In this document: positions 1 through 9,748 of the stretch, piece after piece
How the letters are laid out: every line of letters begins with the position of its first letter
Position numbering within the stretch: position 1 is the stretch's first letter
Source of the DNA: Paraburkholderia bannensis NBRC 103871
GTDB taxonomy: Bacteria; Pseudomonadota; Gammaproteobacteria; Burkholderiales; Burkholderiaceae
Assembly: GCF_000685015.1 (NCBI RefSeq)
Contig: NZ_BAYA01000009.1
Location: forward strand, 62,001-126,000
Length of the DNA stretch: 64,000 bases
Direction: 5' to 3'
The notes under the pieces: model-generated
What the model was told of the DNA's origin: nothing
Databases searched by the model: none
The model's input: only the letters and a program-made list of their open reading frames with translations
Made by a program: the position numbers and the translations under genes

Positions 1-304
1 TATTGCCCGATTCGAGGTCTTCGAGATCGACGGTCGAACCGAACACGACGCGGCCGTCCGCTTCGAGCGTAGCCGGGTCGATGACCTGAGCCGCTGCCAG
101 CTTCGATTCGATCTCGGCAATACGGCCCTCGATGAAACCCTGCTTTTCCTTCGCTGCGTCGTATTCGGCGTTTTCCGAGAGATCGCCCTGCGCGCGCGCT
201 TCAGCGATCGAATTGATGACCGCCGGACGCTCGACGGATTTCAGGCGTTGCAGTTCTCCACGGAGTTGGTCTGCACCGCGCTTGGTCAAGGGAATCGTGC
301 TCAT
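1..304 (-). CDS. greA: Transcription elongation factor GreA (3' part cut by window edge)
   Basis: GreA rescues backtracked RNA polymerase by stimulating cleavage of the nascent RNA. About 101 N-terminal codons are present. The protein starts [14 protein letters not shown] and continues through the coiled-coil hairpin, including the acidic-tip type segment [16 protein letters not shown] that contacts the polymerase active site. The family is about 158 residues, so the C-terminal FKBP-like domain lies outside the window. It follows carB in the same direction after 208 bp containing a terminator-like inverted repeat, so it may be expressed separately from carAB. Identification rests on clear sequence similarity to the GreA N-terminus; only the 3' boundary is unknown. 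Confidence 0.96.
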   Translation of the reverse strand, partial: MSTIPLTKRGADQLRGELQRLKSVERPAVINSIAEARAQGDLSENAEYDAAKEKQGFIEGRIAEIESKLAAAQVIDPATLEADGRVVFGSTVDLEDLESGN

Positions 305-366
305 AAACAACTCGTTCAGCCGCTTGGGGCCGTATTGATGCCGCATGCAATACACATTGCGGCCAT

Positions 367-459
367 AAAAAAAATCACCGCGGTTAAGTGCATCCCGCGA
401 GGGCAGCTGCGCACGCAGGCGCAGCCTCAAAACCCTGTTGGGACGCCGCTTAACCGCGG
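367..459 (-). terminator. Terminator-like inverted repeat between carB and greA
   Basis: A perfect 11-bp inverted repeat (CCGCGGTTAAG at 378-388, CTTAACCGCGG at 449-459) encloses about 60 nt. On the minus strand it is followed within 3 nt by eight T residues (complement of 367-374). The loop is long and itself GC-rich, so the fold would be branched. It is placed where carAB transcripts would end and greA begins. Confidence 0.5.
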
Positions 460-512
460 CACATTCAGCTATGTTTGCCTGTCTCGTTTCTATTGGACAG
501 ACAATCGAAGCC

Positions 513-3500
513 TTAGTTTAGGCGAGCGTGGAGGCCTTGTAAATCATAGACTTCCAGGTTCTTCAGGTAGCGCAGACCTTCGACGGCGGCGCGCGCGCCG
601 GACATCGTCGTGTAGTACGTGACCTTGTTCGCCTGCGCGCTCATGCGGATCGAGCGCGAATCGGCAATCGCCGCGCGGGTTTCGTCGACGGTCGTGAAGA
701 CCAGCGAAATCTCGCCGTTCTTGATCATGTCGACAATGTGCGGACGGCCGTCCTTCACCTTGTTGACGACCTTGACCGGCACGCCAGCCGCTTCGATCGC
801 GGCAGCGGTGCCGCGCGTGGCGACGATCGCGTAACCGAGTTCGTGCAGCATGCGCGCGACTTCGACGGCCTTCGGCTTGTCCGAATCCATCACGGTGATG
901 AACACCGTGCCTGATTCCGGCAGACGCGAACCCGCTGCGAGCTGCGACTTGAACAGCGCTTCACCGAAGGTCTTGCCCACGCCCATCACTTCGCCGGTCG
1001 AACGCATTTCGGGCCCGAGCACCGGATCGACAGCCGGGAACTTGACGAACGGGAACACCGCTTCCTTCACGCTGAAGTACGGCGGCACGACTTCCTTCGT
1101 CACGCCCTGGTCCGCCAGCTTCTGGCCGACCATCGCACGCGCCGCGATCTTCGCGAGCGGCAGGCTGGTCGCCTTCGACACGTACGGGACGGTACGCGAA
1201 GCGCGCGGGTTCACTTCCAGCACGTAGATGATGTCCTTCTTCGAACCGTCATCCTGCGGCACTTGCTGGATCGCGAACTGCACGTTCATCAGGCCGACCA
1301 CGTTCAGCGCCTTGGCCATCGCGGCGGTTTGACGCTTGAGTTCGTCGACGGTTTCCTTCGACAGCGAGTACGGCGGCAGCGAGCAGGCCGAGTCGCCCGA
1401 GTGGACGCCTGCCTGTTCGATGTGCTCCATCACGCCGCCGATGAACACGTCCGTGCCATCGGAGATGCAGTCCACGTCGCATTCGATCGCGTCGTTCAGG
1501 AAGCGGTCGAGCAGCACCGGCGAATCGTTCGACACCTTCACGGCCTCGCGCATGTAGCGTTCGAGGTCGCGCGGCTCGTGGACGATTTCCATGGCGCGGC
1601 CGCCGAGCACGTACGACGGACGCACGACGAGCGGGTAGCCGATTTCGTCGGCGAGCTTGAGCGCTTCGTCTTCGGCGCGTGCGGTGCGGTTCGGCGGCTG
1701 GCGCAGGCCCAGGTCCTGCAGCAGCTTCTGGAAGCGCTCGCGGTCTTCGGCCGCGTCGATCATGTCCGGCGAGGTGCCGACGATGGGCACGCCGTTCGCT
1801 TCAAGGTCGAGCGCGAGCTTCAGCGGCGTCTGGCCGCCGTACTGCACGATCACGCCAACCGGCTTTTCCAGGTCGACGATTTCGAGCACGTCTTCGAGCG
1901 TCAGCGACTCGAAGTACAGACGGTCGGACGTGTCGTAGTCGGTCGAAACAGTCTCAGGGTTGCAGTTGACCATGATGGTTTCGTAGCCGTCTTCGCGCAT
2001 CGCGAGCGCGGCGTGAACGCAGCAGTAGTCGAACTCGATACCCTGGCCGATCCGGTTCGGGCCGCCGCCCAGCACCATGATCTTCTTGTTGTTCGTCGGG
2101 TTGGCCTCGCACTCGTCCTCATAGGTCGAGTACATATAGGCGGTCTTCGTGGCGAACTCGGCCGCGCAGGTGTCCACACGCTTGTAGACCGGGCGCACGT
2201 TGAGCTCGATACGGCGCTTGCGCACGTCGGCAGCATTCGCGCCGAGCAGCTTCGCCAGACGGCGATCCGAGAAACCGCTCTGCTTGAGGTAACGCAGCTC
2301 GTCCTTCGTAAGGCTTTCGAGCGTGCGACCACGTGCGGCCTCTTCCTTCTGGATGATCTGTTCGATCTGCGCGAGGAACCACGGGTCGATCGCGGTTTCT
2401 TCGAAGATCTCTTCGCGCGTCATGCCCACGCGGAATGCGTCGCCCACGTACCAGATGCGATCCGGGCCGGCTTCGCCGATCTCGCGGATGATCTCGTCGC
2501 GGCTCGTGGTCTTTTCGTCCAGACCGTCGACGCCGACTTCCAGACCGCGCAGTGCCTTCTGGAACGACTCCTGGAAGGTGCGGCCAATCGCCATCACTTC
2601 GCCGACGGACTTCATCTGCGTGGTCAGGCGCGGATCGGCTTCGCGGAACTTCTCGAACGCGAAACGCGGGATCTTCGTGACGACGTAGTCGATGGTCGGC
2701 TCGAACGAGGCCGGCGTCGCGCCGCCCGTGATTTCGTTCTTGAGCTCGTCCAGCGTGTAGCCGACGGCCAGCTTCGCTGCGACCTTGGCGATCGGGAAGC
2801 CCGTGGCCTTCGACGCCAGTGCCGACGAACGCGACACGCGCGGGTTCATTTCGATCACGATCATGCGGCCCGTCTTCGGGTCGATCGAGAACTGGACGTT
2901 CGAACCGCCCGTGTCCACGCCGATTTCGCGCAGCACAGCCAGCGAAGCGTCGCGCAGGATCTGGTATTCCTTGTCCGTGAGCGTCTGTGCCGGCGCGACC
3001 GTGATCGAGTCGCCGGTGTGGATGCCCATCGGGTCGAGGTTTTCGATCGAGCAGACGATGATGCAGTTATCCGCCTTGTCGCGGACCACTTCCATCTCGT
3101 ATTCCTTCCAGCCGAGCAGCGATTCTTCGATCAGCAGTTCGCGCGTCGGCGACAGATCGAGACCGCGCTTGCAGATCTCTTCGAATTCTTCGCGGTTGTA
3201 GGCGATGCCGCCGCCCGAACCGCCGAGCGTGAACGACGGACGGATCACGACCGGGTAGCCGCCCGTGCCGGTGGCTTCGGCGATCTCGGCTTGCACCTTG
3301 AGCGCCTCTTCCATCGAGTGAGCAACACCCGACTTCGCCGAACCGAGACCGATCTTGGTCATCGCGTCCTTGAACTTCTGGCGGTCTTCGGCCTTGTCGA
3401 TGGCTTCCGGCGACGCGCCGATCAGCTCGACGTTGTACTTCGCCAGCACGCCGTGGTGGTGCAGGTCGAGCGCGCAGTTCAGCGCGGTCTGGCCGCCCAT

Positions 3501-3767
3501 CGTCGGCAGGATCGCGTCCGGGCGCTCCTTCTCGATGATGCGCTCCACCACTTCCCAGGTGATCGGCTCGATGTAGGTGACGTCGGCCGTGTTCGGGTCG
3601 GTCATGATCGTCGCCGGATTGCTGTTGACGAGGATGACCTTGTAGCCTTCTTCACGCAGCGCCTTGCATGCCTGCGCGCCCGAATAGTCGAACTCGCACG
3701 CCTGGCCGATGATGATCGGGCCGGCGCCGATGATGAGAATGCTCTTAATGTCTGTCCGCTTGGGCAT
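513..3767 (-). CDS. carB: Carbamoyl-phosphate synthase large subunit
   Basis: CarB uses ammonia delivered by CarA, bicarbonate and two ATP to make carbamoyl phosphate for arginine and pyrimidine synthesis in the cytoplasm. At 1084 residues it matches the family (E. coli 1073). Two homologous ATP-grasp halves are visible, each with a PSFTLGG or PSYVLGG glycine-rich loop and an EMNPR or EVNPR metal/ATP motif, followed by a C-terminal MGS-like allosteric domain. The start at [16 protein letters not shown] was chosen over an in-frame ATG 48 bp upstream because it matches the family N-terminus. The gene lies 141 bp after carA in the same orientation; the LysE/LeuE-type gene sometimes found between them in relatives is absent. 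Confidence 0.98.
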   Translation of the reverse strand: MPKRTDIKSILIIGAGPIIIGQACEFDYSGAQACKALREEGYKVILVNSNPATIMTDPNTADVTYIEPITWEVVERIIEKERPDAILPTMGGQTALNCALDLHHHGVLAKYNVELIGASPEAIDKAEDRQKFKDAMTKIGLGSAKSGVAHSMEEALKVQAEIAEATGTGGYPVVIRPSFTLGGSGGGIAYNREEFEEICKRGLDLSPTRELLIEESLLGWKEYEMEVVRDKADNCIIVCSIENLDPMGIHTGDSITVAPAQTLTDKEYQILRDASLAVLREIGVDTGGSNVQFSIDPKTGRMIVIEMNPRVSRSSALASKATGFPIAKVAAKLAVGYTLDELKNEITGGATPASFEPTIDYVVTKIPRFAFEKFREADPRLTTQMKSVGEVMAIGRTFQESFQKALRGLEVGVDGLDEKTTSRDEIIREIGEAGPDRIWYVGDAFRVGMTREEIFEETAIDPWFLAQIEQIIQKEEAARGRTLESLTKDELRYLKQSGFSDRRLAKLLGANAADVRKRRIELNVRPVYKRVDTCAAEFATKTAYMYSTYEDECEANPTNNKKIMVLGGGPNRIGQGIEFDYCCVHAALAMREDGYETIMVNCNPETVSTDYDTSDRLYFESLTLEDVLEIVDLEKPVGVIVQYGGQTPLKLALDLEANGVPIVGTSPDMIDAAEDRERFQKLLQDLGLRQPPNRTARAEDEALKLADEIGYPLVVRPSYVLGGRAMEIVHEPRDLERYMREAVKVSNDSPVLLDRFLNDAIECDVDCISDGTDVFIGGVMEHIEQAGVHSGDSACSLPPYSLSKETVDELKRQTAAMAKALNVVGLMNVQFAIQQVPQDDGSKKDIIYVLEVNPRASRTVPYVSKATSLPLAKIAARAMVGQKLADQGVTKEVVPPYFSVKEAVFPFVKFPAVDPVLGPEMRSTGEVMGVGKTFGEALFKSQLAAGSRLPESGTVFITVMDSDKPKAVEVARMLHELGYAIVATRGTAAAIEAAGVPVKVVNKVKDGRPHIVDMIKNGEISLVFTTVDETRAAIADSRSIRMSAQANKVTYYTTMSGARAAVEGLRYLKNLEVYDLQGLHARLN

Positions 3768-3908
3768 AACGCTCTCGCTAAATATTCCTGTGTCTTTTAC
3801 GTCTGGCGGCATCACTTCTGCCGCCGGGTGCGCGCGTGGGCCGCGCCTGAAACTGCGTCAAACCGGCTCGCTGCGCACCCTGCTCTGCTCTTTTGCTTCA
3901 GGCGCGGC

Positions 3909-5048
3909 TCAAGCGCCCTTCGACTTGTCCATCAGCGCCGTGAAGCGATCGAACAGGTAGCCGATGTCCTGCGGGCCAGGCGACGCTTCCGGGTGGCCCT
4001 GGAAGCAGAAAGCCGGCTTGTCGGTCAGCTCGAAACCTTGCAGCGTGCCGTCGAACAGCGACACGTGCGTGACGCGCGCGTTCGCGGGCAGCGTGGCCGC
4101 GTCCACGGCGAAGCCGTGGTTCTGCGACGTGATGACCACGCGGCCGTCGGCCAGGTCCTTGACCGGATGGTTCGCGCCGTGGTGGCCGGTCTTCATCTTG
4201 AGCGTCTTCGCGCCGACGGCGAGGCCCATGATCTGGTGACCGAGGCAGATGCCGAACGTGGGGATACCGCGCTCGATGAATGCCTGTGCCGCCTTGATCG
4301 CGTAGTCGCACGGTTCCGGGTCGCCAGGGCCGTTCGAGAGGAACACGCCGTCCGGGTTCAGCGCGAGCGCGTCTTCAGCCGTCGATTGCGCCGGCAGCAC
4401 CGTGACGTCGCAGCCGCGTTCGGCCAGCATGCGCAGGATGTTCTGCTTCACGCCGTAGTCGAATGCGACGACCTTGTACTTCGGCGCCGACTGCGTGCGA
4501 TAGCCTTCGCCCAGACGCCATTCCGTGGTGTTCCACGGGTAGGCTTTGTCCGTCGAGACGACCTTGGCGAGATCCATGCCCGCGAGGCCCGGGAACGAGC
4601 GCGCGAGTTCGATGGCCTTGGCTTCGTCGTCGGAACCGGCGAGGATCGCGCCGTTCTGGGCGCCCTTGTCGCGCAGGATACGCGTGAGCTTGCGCGTATC
4701 GATGCCGGCGATGGCGACCACGCCTTCGTCCTTCAGGTACTGGCCGAGCGTGCGGTCCATACGGAAGTTCGAGGCGAGGACAGGCAGGTCACGGATGATC
4801 AGGCCGGCGGCATGGACTTTCGTGGCTTCGACGTCTTCGGCATTGACGCCGACGTTGCCGATATGCGGATACGTGAGGGTGACGATCTGGCGAGCATAGC
4901 TCGGGTCGGTCAGGATTTCCTGATAACCGGTGATGGCCGTGTTGAACACGACTTCACCGATCGTATGACCCGGGGCGCCGATCGAGTAACCACGAAAGAC
5001 CGTGCCGTCGGCGAGCGCGAGCAGAGCGGGAGAGAAAGACGGCAACAC
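3909..5048 (-). CDS. carA: Carbamoyl-phosphate synthase small subunit (glutaminase)
   Basis: CarA hydrolyses glutamine and channels ammonia to CarB. The 379-residue protein has the CPSase N-terminal domain (LADGTVFRG, then [17 protein letters not shown]) and a class I glutamine amidotransferase domain. That domain carries the nucleophile in [11 protein letters not shown] and the His-Glu pair in GHPEASPGP. The start is a GTG read as Met followed by TTG (Leu), giving [15 protein letters not shown]. An AGGAG ribosome site lies 6 nt upstream, which supports it over more distal in-frame starts. It is the first gene of carAB. Confidence 0.97.
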   Translation of the reverse strand: MLPSFSPALLALADGTVFRGYSIGAPGHTIGEVVFNTAITGYQEILTDPSYARQIVTLTYPHIGNVGVNAEDVEATKVHAAGLIIRDLPVLASNFRMDRTLGQYLKDEGVVAIAGIDTRKLTRILRDKGAQNGAILAGSDDEAKAIELARSFPGLAGMDLAKVVSTDKAYPWNTTEWRLGEGYRTQSAPKYKVVAFDYGVKQNILRMLAERGCDVTVLPAQSTAEDALALNPDGVFLSNGPGDPEPCDYAIKAAQAFIERGIPTFGICLGHQIMGLAVGAKTLKMKTGHHGANHPVKDLADGRVVITSQNHGFAVDAATLPANARVTHVSLFDGTLQGFELTDKPAFCFQGHPEASPGPQDIGYLFDRFTALMDKSKGA

Positions 5049-5353
5049 GGGAGACTCCTTGGGGGAGCACCCTGTGCCGACCTGTTGTCCGACGTTGCGA
5101 TCTTGCGACCTGGGCGCGGCTGCGGCGTCGGCATCGACATCATGACGATGAGATGCGCGCGCGGCTCGCACCTTGCGCGGCTATTCGGTGTCGTCAGGCT
5201 CGCAGTGGACTGCGTCGGGCGCCTGCCAGAATGAAGCGTTTGTGACGCTCGATCGGGCGGCAGCCAGCCTTTGACGGGGAAAGCGCGGGCGGCGGATGAA
5301 CGGATGGGGGGAGGTAGGCGCTAGGGTGCGGGTTGATAAGCTCAAACCTTGAA

Positions 5354-5383
5354 ATTATAGCGTGAAAACCCTTAATCCGCCAA
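5354..5383 (-). promoter_or_regulatory. Putative sigma-70 promoter of carAB
   Basis: On the minus strand a perfect -10 hexamer TATAAT (complement of 5354-5359) is preceded by TTGGCG (complement of 5378-5383) with an 18-bp spacer. Transcription would start near 5347, about 300 nt before the carA start codon. Confidence 0.55.
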
Positions 5384-5607
5384 ATTTCGAGATGACAGTC
5401 GTGTGAAATGCGCACGCAACTTCCGGCAGCGCCGGATGAACGTCGAACGCCGCGCCTTTCACTATAGGCGTCCTTGCCACGCACGGAAGCGCGGCAATTG
5501 GGGACAGCCTTCGTGGGCGCCATACTCTGACTTGAGCGCGACAACCCGCAGCAAAATCGACCGCACTAATCGACTGCACCAATCGACCACAAACCGGCCG
5601 CACAAAT

Positions 5608-5639
5608 GAAAACGCCGTCACCCGGCGGGGCAACGGCGT
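5608..5639 (-). terminator. Probable terminator of mltD
   Basis: ACGCCGT (5612-5618) pairs with ACGGCGT (5633-5639) around a partly paired CCCGGCGGGG core. On the minus strand the hairpin ends in GTTTTCATTT. It lies 79 bp past the mltD stop. Confidence 0.5.
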
Positions 5640-5717
5640 GGGAATAGCTTAAGTGATCGGAGCGAAACCGCCATGCGTTGCCCCCGCAACACATGGCTGA
5701 GCACCCTCAGCCAGCCG

Positions 5718-7370
5718 CTATTTGGACTTGTGCTTCTGCGTGTGGGTTTCGGCCTTCGGGCGGCTTGCCGCACCCTTCGACGCCTTGCTGGGCGCTGCGC
5801 TGGAAGCTTTGGTCTTGACCGGCTCAGCGACCTTGACGACTTCCGCGCGTGCGCGACCGTGCTTCTTATCATAGCGCGACTTCGAACCCGACTCCGCAAC
5901 GCGGGTGCCAATTCGTTCCACACCACCGCCCGAGACATTCGTGGCGAGACGCTCCGGCCCCGGCTCACTCGGCATCGACTTGCCGACCGGCACGTGCAGC
6001 ACGAGCACCTGGCCCGGCGCGACGGCGTCGCGACGCGTCTTGTTCCACGCCTTGAGCTGGCCGACCGAGACGCCGTAGCGGCTGGCGACCATGTCCATCG
6101 ACTGCTTGCGGCGCACGCGAATCAGCATCTTGCGCGTGTCGGGCACGTCCGGCTCCATGGCGAGCACGGCGCTTTCGGCCACGTCGGCGCTGATGTCCTC
6201 GTCGTCGGCATCGTCGGTGCGCGGCACCACGAGCGTCGAGCCCGGCTTCAGGCGCATGCCCGCCGGAATCTTGTTGACCGACATGAGCGTGTCAGCGTCC
6301 ACGCCGATCTTCTGCGCGATGGCGGCAGGCGTCGCACGCGCATCGGTGGTATAGACCGTCCACGACGACAACTGGCCCGAATACGACTTCAGGTTGCGCT
6401 CGAACGCGCTGGCGTTATCGAACGGCAGCAGGATCTGCGGATCGGTCGTGCCCAGAATCACAGGCTTCTTGAACGACGGATTGAGCGTGCGGAATTCGTC
6501 GGGCGTCATGTTCGCGAGCTTCGCGGCGACGTCCACGTCGATATCGTGCGAGGTGGTGACCGTGACGAAATACGGGTGATTCGGGATGCTCGGCAGCGTG
6601 AGACCGTATTGCTGCGGGTTCATCACGATGTTCTTGACCGCCTGGAGCTTGGGCACGTAGTTGCGCGTCTCGTTCGGCATGCGCAGGCTCTGGTAGTCGG
6701 TCGGCAGGCCGGCCGCCTGGTTGCGCGCAATGGCGCGCTGCACGTTGCCTTCGCCCCAGTTATACGCGGCCAGCGCGAGATACCAGTCGCCGAACATATC
6801 GTGCAGACGCGAGAGGTAATCGAGCGCGGCGCTGGTCGAGGCCAGCACGTCGCGGCGCTCGTCCTGCCACATGTTCTGCTTGAGGTTATAGGTCTTGCCC
6901 GTACCCGGCACGAACTGCCACATGCCCGCGGCCTTCGCGACCGACAGCGCCTGCGGGTTATACGCCGATTCGATGAACGGCAGCAGCGCGAGCTCGGTCG
7001 GCATATGGCGCGCTTCGAGCTCTTCGACGATGTGGTACAGATATTTCTGCGAACGCTCGGTCATGCGCGCGACGTAGTCGGGACGTTGCGCGTACCACTG
7101 CGCATTCATATCGACGAGATCGCTTTGCAGATCGGGCATCTGGAAGCCGCGGCGGATGCGGCCCCAAAGGTCGGCGTCCGGGCTCGTGAGCTGATCGACC
7201 GAACCTTGATCGACGTTAATCGTTTCTTTCGCGGCGGAGGTCTTGCGGATGGCGTCGGCGCGGGCCTGCGGATCGGCGGGAGAAAGTGAACTGGCTGAAT
7301 TCGCGTTCGGCCCCCCGCTCGCACAGGCGGCGAGCATCAGGACCAGCAGCGCGCTTAGGATAAATCGCAT
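5718..7370 (-). CDS. mltD: Membrane-bound lytic murein transglycosylase D with LysM repeats
   Basis: MltD cleaves the MurNAc-GlcNAc bond of peptidoglycan to leave 1,6-anhydro ends, acting from the periplasmic face of the outer membrane. Residues 1-16 form a lipoprotein signal with lipobox LAAC and modifiable Cys16. The SLT domain (about 120-250) contains catalytic Glu134 in FIESAYNP, then AAGMWQFVPGTG and ALAAYNWGEGNV. Two LysM modules follow, near 330-375 and 410-460. The C-terminal 50 residues are basic and low in complexity. Length is 550 residues (E. coli MltD 452), the excess being the tail. It is a single-gene unit with its own promoter; the gloB gene upstream has the same orientation, about 150 bp away. 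Confidence 0.95.
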   Translation of the reverse strand: MRFILSALLVLMLAACASGGPNANSASSLSPADPQARADAIRKTSAAKETINVDQGSVDQLTSPDADLWGRIRRGFQMPDLQSDLVDMNAQWYAQRPDYVARMTERSQKYLYHIVEELEARHMPTELALLPFIESAYNPQALSVAKAAGMWQFVPGTGKTYNLKQNMWQDERRDVLASTSAALDYLSRLHDMFGDWYLALAAYNWGEGNVQRAIARNQAAGLPTDYQSLRMPNETRNYVPKLQAVKNIVMNPQQYGLTLPSIPNHPYFVTVTTSHDIDVDVAAKLANMTPDEFRTLNPSFKKPVILGTTDPQILLPFDNASAFERNLKSYSGQLSSWTVYTTDARATPAAIAQKIGVDADTLMSVNKIPAGMRLKPGSTLVVPRTDDADDEDISADVAESAVLAMEPDVPDTRKMLIRVRRKQSMDMVASRYGVSVGQLKAWNKTRRDAVAPGQVLVLHVPVGKSMPSEPGPERLATNVSGGGVERIGTRVAESGSKSRYDKKHGRARAEVVKVAEPVKTKASSAAPSKASKGAASRPKAETHTQKHKSK

Positions 7371-7405
7371 GAACGTCTACTTGCAATGGCTGGAATTTGC
7401 AGCCG

Positions 7406-7434
7406 ATAGTACGTAACGCACACGTTTCCGTCAA
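7406..7434 (-). promoter_or_regulatory. Putative sigma-70 promoter of mltD
   Basis: On the minus strand TTGACG (complement of 7429-7434) and TACTAT (complement of 7406-7411) are separated by exactly 17 bp, 35 bp before the mltD start codon. Confidence 0.55.
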
Positions 7435-7523
7435 TCGGATTAATTGGAAAAAAACCATGCAAATCCGCAGCTTGGATCACGTTCCATACGTTTGGGTTGA
7501 GCATAACCACGCACGCTGGTGGG

Positions 7524-8402
7524 TTAGCGGAACCGGTTCTTCCATTCGCGCATCAGTGTGAAAGCGGCCAGCCGGTCGGGCACCGTTTCATGCAGCGCTT
7601 CGGCGAGCGTGGCCTGCACTGCCGGGTTGTCGGCGCGCAGGAAGGGGTTCACGGCACGCTCGTGCGCAATCGTGGTCGGCAAGGTCGGCACGCCGCGCTC
7701 GCGCAGCGCCGTGGCTTCGCGGCTCCAGTTTTGCAGGGCGGCATTGTCAGGATCGCAGGCCAGCGCAAAGCGGATATTCGAAAGCGTGTACTCGTGCGCG
7801 CAGTGCACATGGGTCGACCCCGGCAGCGCCGCGAACGAGTCGAGCGACGCCAGCATCTGCGCAGGCGTACCTTCGAAAAGGCGTCCGCAGCCGCAGGCGA
7901 ACAGCGTGTCGCCGCAGAAAAGATGCGGCGTGCCGGCGCCGACACCGCTGATGCCGCCTATGCTATCCGCGTCCTGAAAATAGGCGATGTGGCCGCGCGT
8001 GTGGCCCGGCACGTCCATCACCTTGAAATCGAGCGCGGGCGCGTCCAGATGCACAGCGTCGCCGCCCTTCACGCGCGTGACGAAGGCGTCGAGCGGGCCG
8101 AGCGCCTCGCCGGCCGGGCCGTACACGGGCACGCGCTCATCCGAAAGGAGATCGGCGACCCCGCCGACATGGTCGTTGTGGTGATGGGTGAGTAAAATAG
8201 CGGCGAGCCGCCAGCCTCGCTTCGCCAGATACGCGCGAACCGGCGCGGCGTCGCCCGGATCGACGGCAACGGCGTCATGGCCGTCCGACACGACCCAAAT
8301 GTAGTTATCTTCGAAAGCCGGAACCGGTACGTATTCGAGTTCTGCGGCCGTTGCGCCGGCGTGGTTGGCCGGCGCGCTCGCGTGCTCAAGCGGACTCTTC
8401 AT
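7524..8402 (-). CDS. gloB: Hydroxyacylglutathione hydrolase (glyoxalase II)
   Basis: GloB hydrolyses S-D-lactoylglutathione to D-lactate and glutathione, the second step of methylglyoxal detoxification. The metallo-beta-lactamase fold is shown by the dinuclear metal motif THHHNDH at residues 72-78, by PGHTRGHIAYF, by FCGDTLFACGCGRLFEG and by the C-terminal CAHEYTLSN. The protein has 292 residues, with about 22 extra N-terminal residues compared with E. coli (251), so a later start is possible although no better one is obvious. It is transcribed divergently from the YafS-like gene only 20 bp away. That gloB/yafS/rnhA/dnaQ neighbourhood is conserved in proteobacteria. Confidence 0.96.
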   Translation of the reverse strand: MKSPLEHASAPANHAGATAAELEYVPVPAFEDNYIWVVSDGHDAVAVDPGDAAPVRAYLAKRGWRLAAILLTHHHNDHVGGVADLLSDERVPVYGPAGEALGPLDAFVTRVKGGDAVHLDAPALDFKVMDVPGHTRGHIAYFQDADSIGGISGVGAGTPHLFCGDTLFACGCGRLFEGTPAQMLASLDSFAALPGSTHVHCAHEYTLSNIRFALACDPDNAALQNWSREATALRERGVPTLPTTIAHERAVNPFLRADNPAVQATLAEALHETVPDRLAAFTLMREWKNRFR

Positions 8403-8422
8403 GGGGCGACGTATTCTTCGAC

Positions 8423-9244
8423 ATGTCTGACCGAACGATTATAGACTGGCCCGCCTGGACCGATTCGCCAGCCGGAAGGTACGTGCTTGGCTGGGAGCAG
8501 GAACAGCTCGACCGCATGGTGTCGAACGTGTTCGGCTACCATGCGCTGCAGCTCGGCCTGCCGCAGCTCGACGCGCTGCGGGAGAACCGCATGACGTATC
8601 GCGGGCTCGTGCTCGACGCCGCCAGTGCAGCCAGCGCGCCTTACACCATGCCGCCAGCGGAACCGCCGCGCGCACCCGCGCTGCATACGCCAGACGGCCG
8701 CAGCACGGTCTGGTGCGACTCGCTCGATTTGCCGTTCGAAGCGCAGAGCGTCGACCTGATCGTGATGCCGCACACGCTCGAATTCACGAGCGACCCGCAC
8801 CGCCTGCTGCGCGAAGCCGAACGCGTATTGATGCCCGAAGGACAACTGGTGATCGTCGGCTTCAATTCGCTGTCGTTGTGGGGTGCGCGGCAATCGGCGG
8901 GCAAGCTCACGGGGCACCCGTTCCTGCCCGCGCGCCAGGATCTGATCGCGTTCACGCGCCTGAAGGACTGGATCAAGCTGCTCGGTTTCGAGCTCGAACG
9001 CGGCCGTTTTGGCTGCTATCGCCCGCCGCTTTCCACCGACAAGTGGCTGGGCCGTTATGAATTCATGGAGGCCGCCGGCGACCGCTGGTGGGCGATCTTC
9101 GGCGCGGTCTATATGGTGACGGCGATCAAGCGCGTGCGCGGCATGCGTCTCGTCGGCCCGCTGAAGGTCAAGAAACCCGTGCTGGCGCCGAGCCTGAAGG
9201 CCGCTGCCACCACGCCCTCCCCTACACGCAACAAGGACTCATGA
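8423..9244 (+). CDS. YafS-like class I methyltransferase-fold protein
   Basis: This 273-residue protein resembles E. coli YafS in sequence and position, between gloB and rnhA. The recognisable methyltransferase part is the second half of the Rossmann fold: [18 protein letters not shown], then [19 protein letters not shown] and [12 protein letters not shown]. The usual glycine-rich SAM-binding motif I is not evident; the corresponding segment reads [11 protein letters not shown]. The substrate is unknown and activity is uncertain. The start [12 protein letters not shown] was chosen because upstream codons overlap the divergent gloB start. Its stop overlaps the rnhA start by 4 bp (ATGA), implying translational coupling. 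Confidence 0.85.
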   Translation: MSDRTIIDWPAWTDSPAGRYVLGWEQEQLDRMVSNVFGYHALQLGLPQLDALRENRMTYRGLVLDAASAASAPYTMPPAEPPRAPALHTPDGRSTVWCDSLDLPFEAQSVDLIVMPHTLEFTSDPHRLLREAERVLMPEGQLVIVGFNSLSLWGARQSAGKLTGHPFLPARQDLIAFTRLKDWIKLLGFELERGRFGCYRPPLSTDKWLGRYEFMEAAGDRWWAIFGAVYMVTAIKRVRGMRLVGPLKVKKPVLAPSLKAAATTPSPTRNKDS

Positions 9245-9690
9245 GCACACCCGATTTCGTCGAAATCTTCTCCGACGGCGCCTGCAAGGGCAATCCCGGC
9301 CCAGGCGGCTGGGGCGCGCTGCTGCGCTTCGGCACGCAGGAAAAAGAACTGTTCGGCGGCGAGCACGGCACGACCAACAACCGTATGGAGTTGATGGGCG
9401 TGATCGCCGCGCTCGAAGCGCTCAAGCGTCCGTGCAAGGTGATCGTGCATACCGACTCGCAATACGTGCAAAAAGGCATCAGCGAGTGGATTCACGGCTG
9501 GAAGAAGAAGAACTGGATGACGGCCGCGAAAACCCCAGTCAAGAACGACGATCTGTGGAAGCGGCTCGACGCGCTCGTCGCGCAGCATGAGGTGGAATGG
9601 CGCTGGGTCAAGGGCCACGCCGGCCACCCCGAGAACGAACGCGCCGACGCGCTCGCGAACCGCGGCGTCGCCACGCTCAACGAACGCTGA
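9241..9690 (+). CDS. rnhA: Ribonuclease HI
   Basis: RNase HI degrades the RNA strand of RNA-DNA hybrids, removing R-loops and primers. The 149-residue protein is the usual size. The four acidic catalytic residues are all visible: Asp12 ([15 protein letters not shown]), Glu50 (NRMELMG), Asp72 (HTDSQYV) and Asp136 (NERADALAN), each shifted by 2 from E. coli numbering. The basic handle region GWKKKNW is present. Its start overlaps the previous stop as ATGA; dnaQ follows after 58 bp. Confidence 0.98.
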   Translation: MSTPDFVEIFSDGACKGNPGPGGWGALLRFGTQEKELFGGEHGTTNNRMELMGVIAALEALKRPCKVIVHTDSQYVQKGISEWIHGWKKKNWMTAAKTPVKNDDLWKRLDALVAQHEVEWRWVKGHAGHPENERADALANRGVATLNER

Positions 9691-9748
9691 GCCACGCGCA
9701 CTGCCCTGCGCCTCATTAGCCTCCACGAATCAACACGCCAGCCAAGCC

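Larger units (their letters stand above)
5049..5717. other. Intergenic region holding the carA leader and promoter and the mltD 3' end
   Basis: This 669-bp stretch has no convincing gene. On the minus strand it holds a carA promoter near 5354-5383, an inferred untranslated leader of about 300 nt, and the terminator of mltD at 5608-5639. The leader has a pyrimidine-rich patch complementary to 5300-5320 and several short hairpins, but no riboswitch I can name. Confidence 0.6.

Noticed and set aside
3768..3908. A missing LysE/LeuE-type gene between carA and carB
   Set aside because: The 141-bp gap is too short for it and contains no remnant I can recognise. Related genomes vary at this point, so its absence is not evidence of a deletion.
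1263..5234. A 1323-codon open frame on the plus strand opposite carB and carA
   Set aside because: It is antisense to two clearly identified enzymes, with His/Arg/Val-rich meaningless composition. High GC at third positions on the minus strand leaves few stops in this frame.
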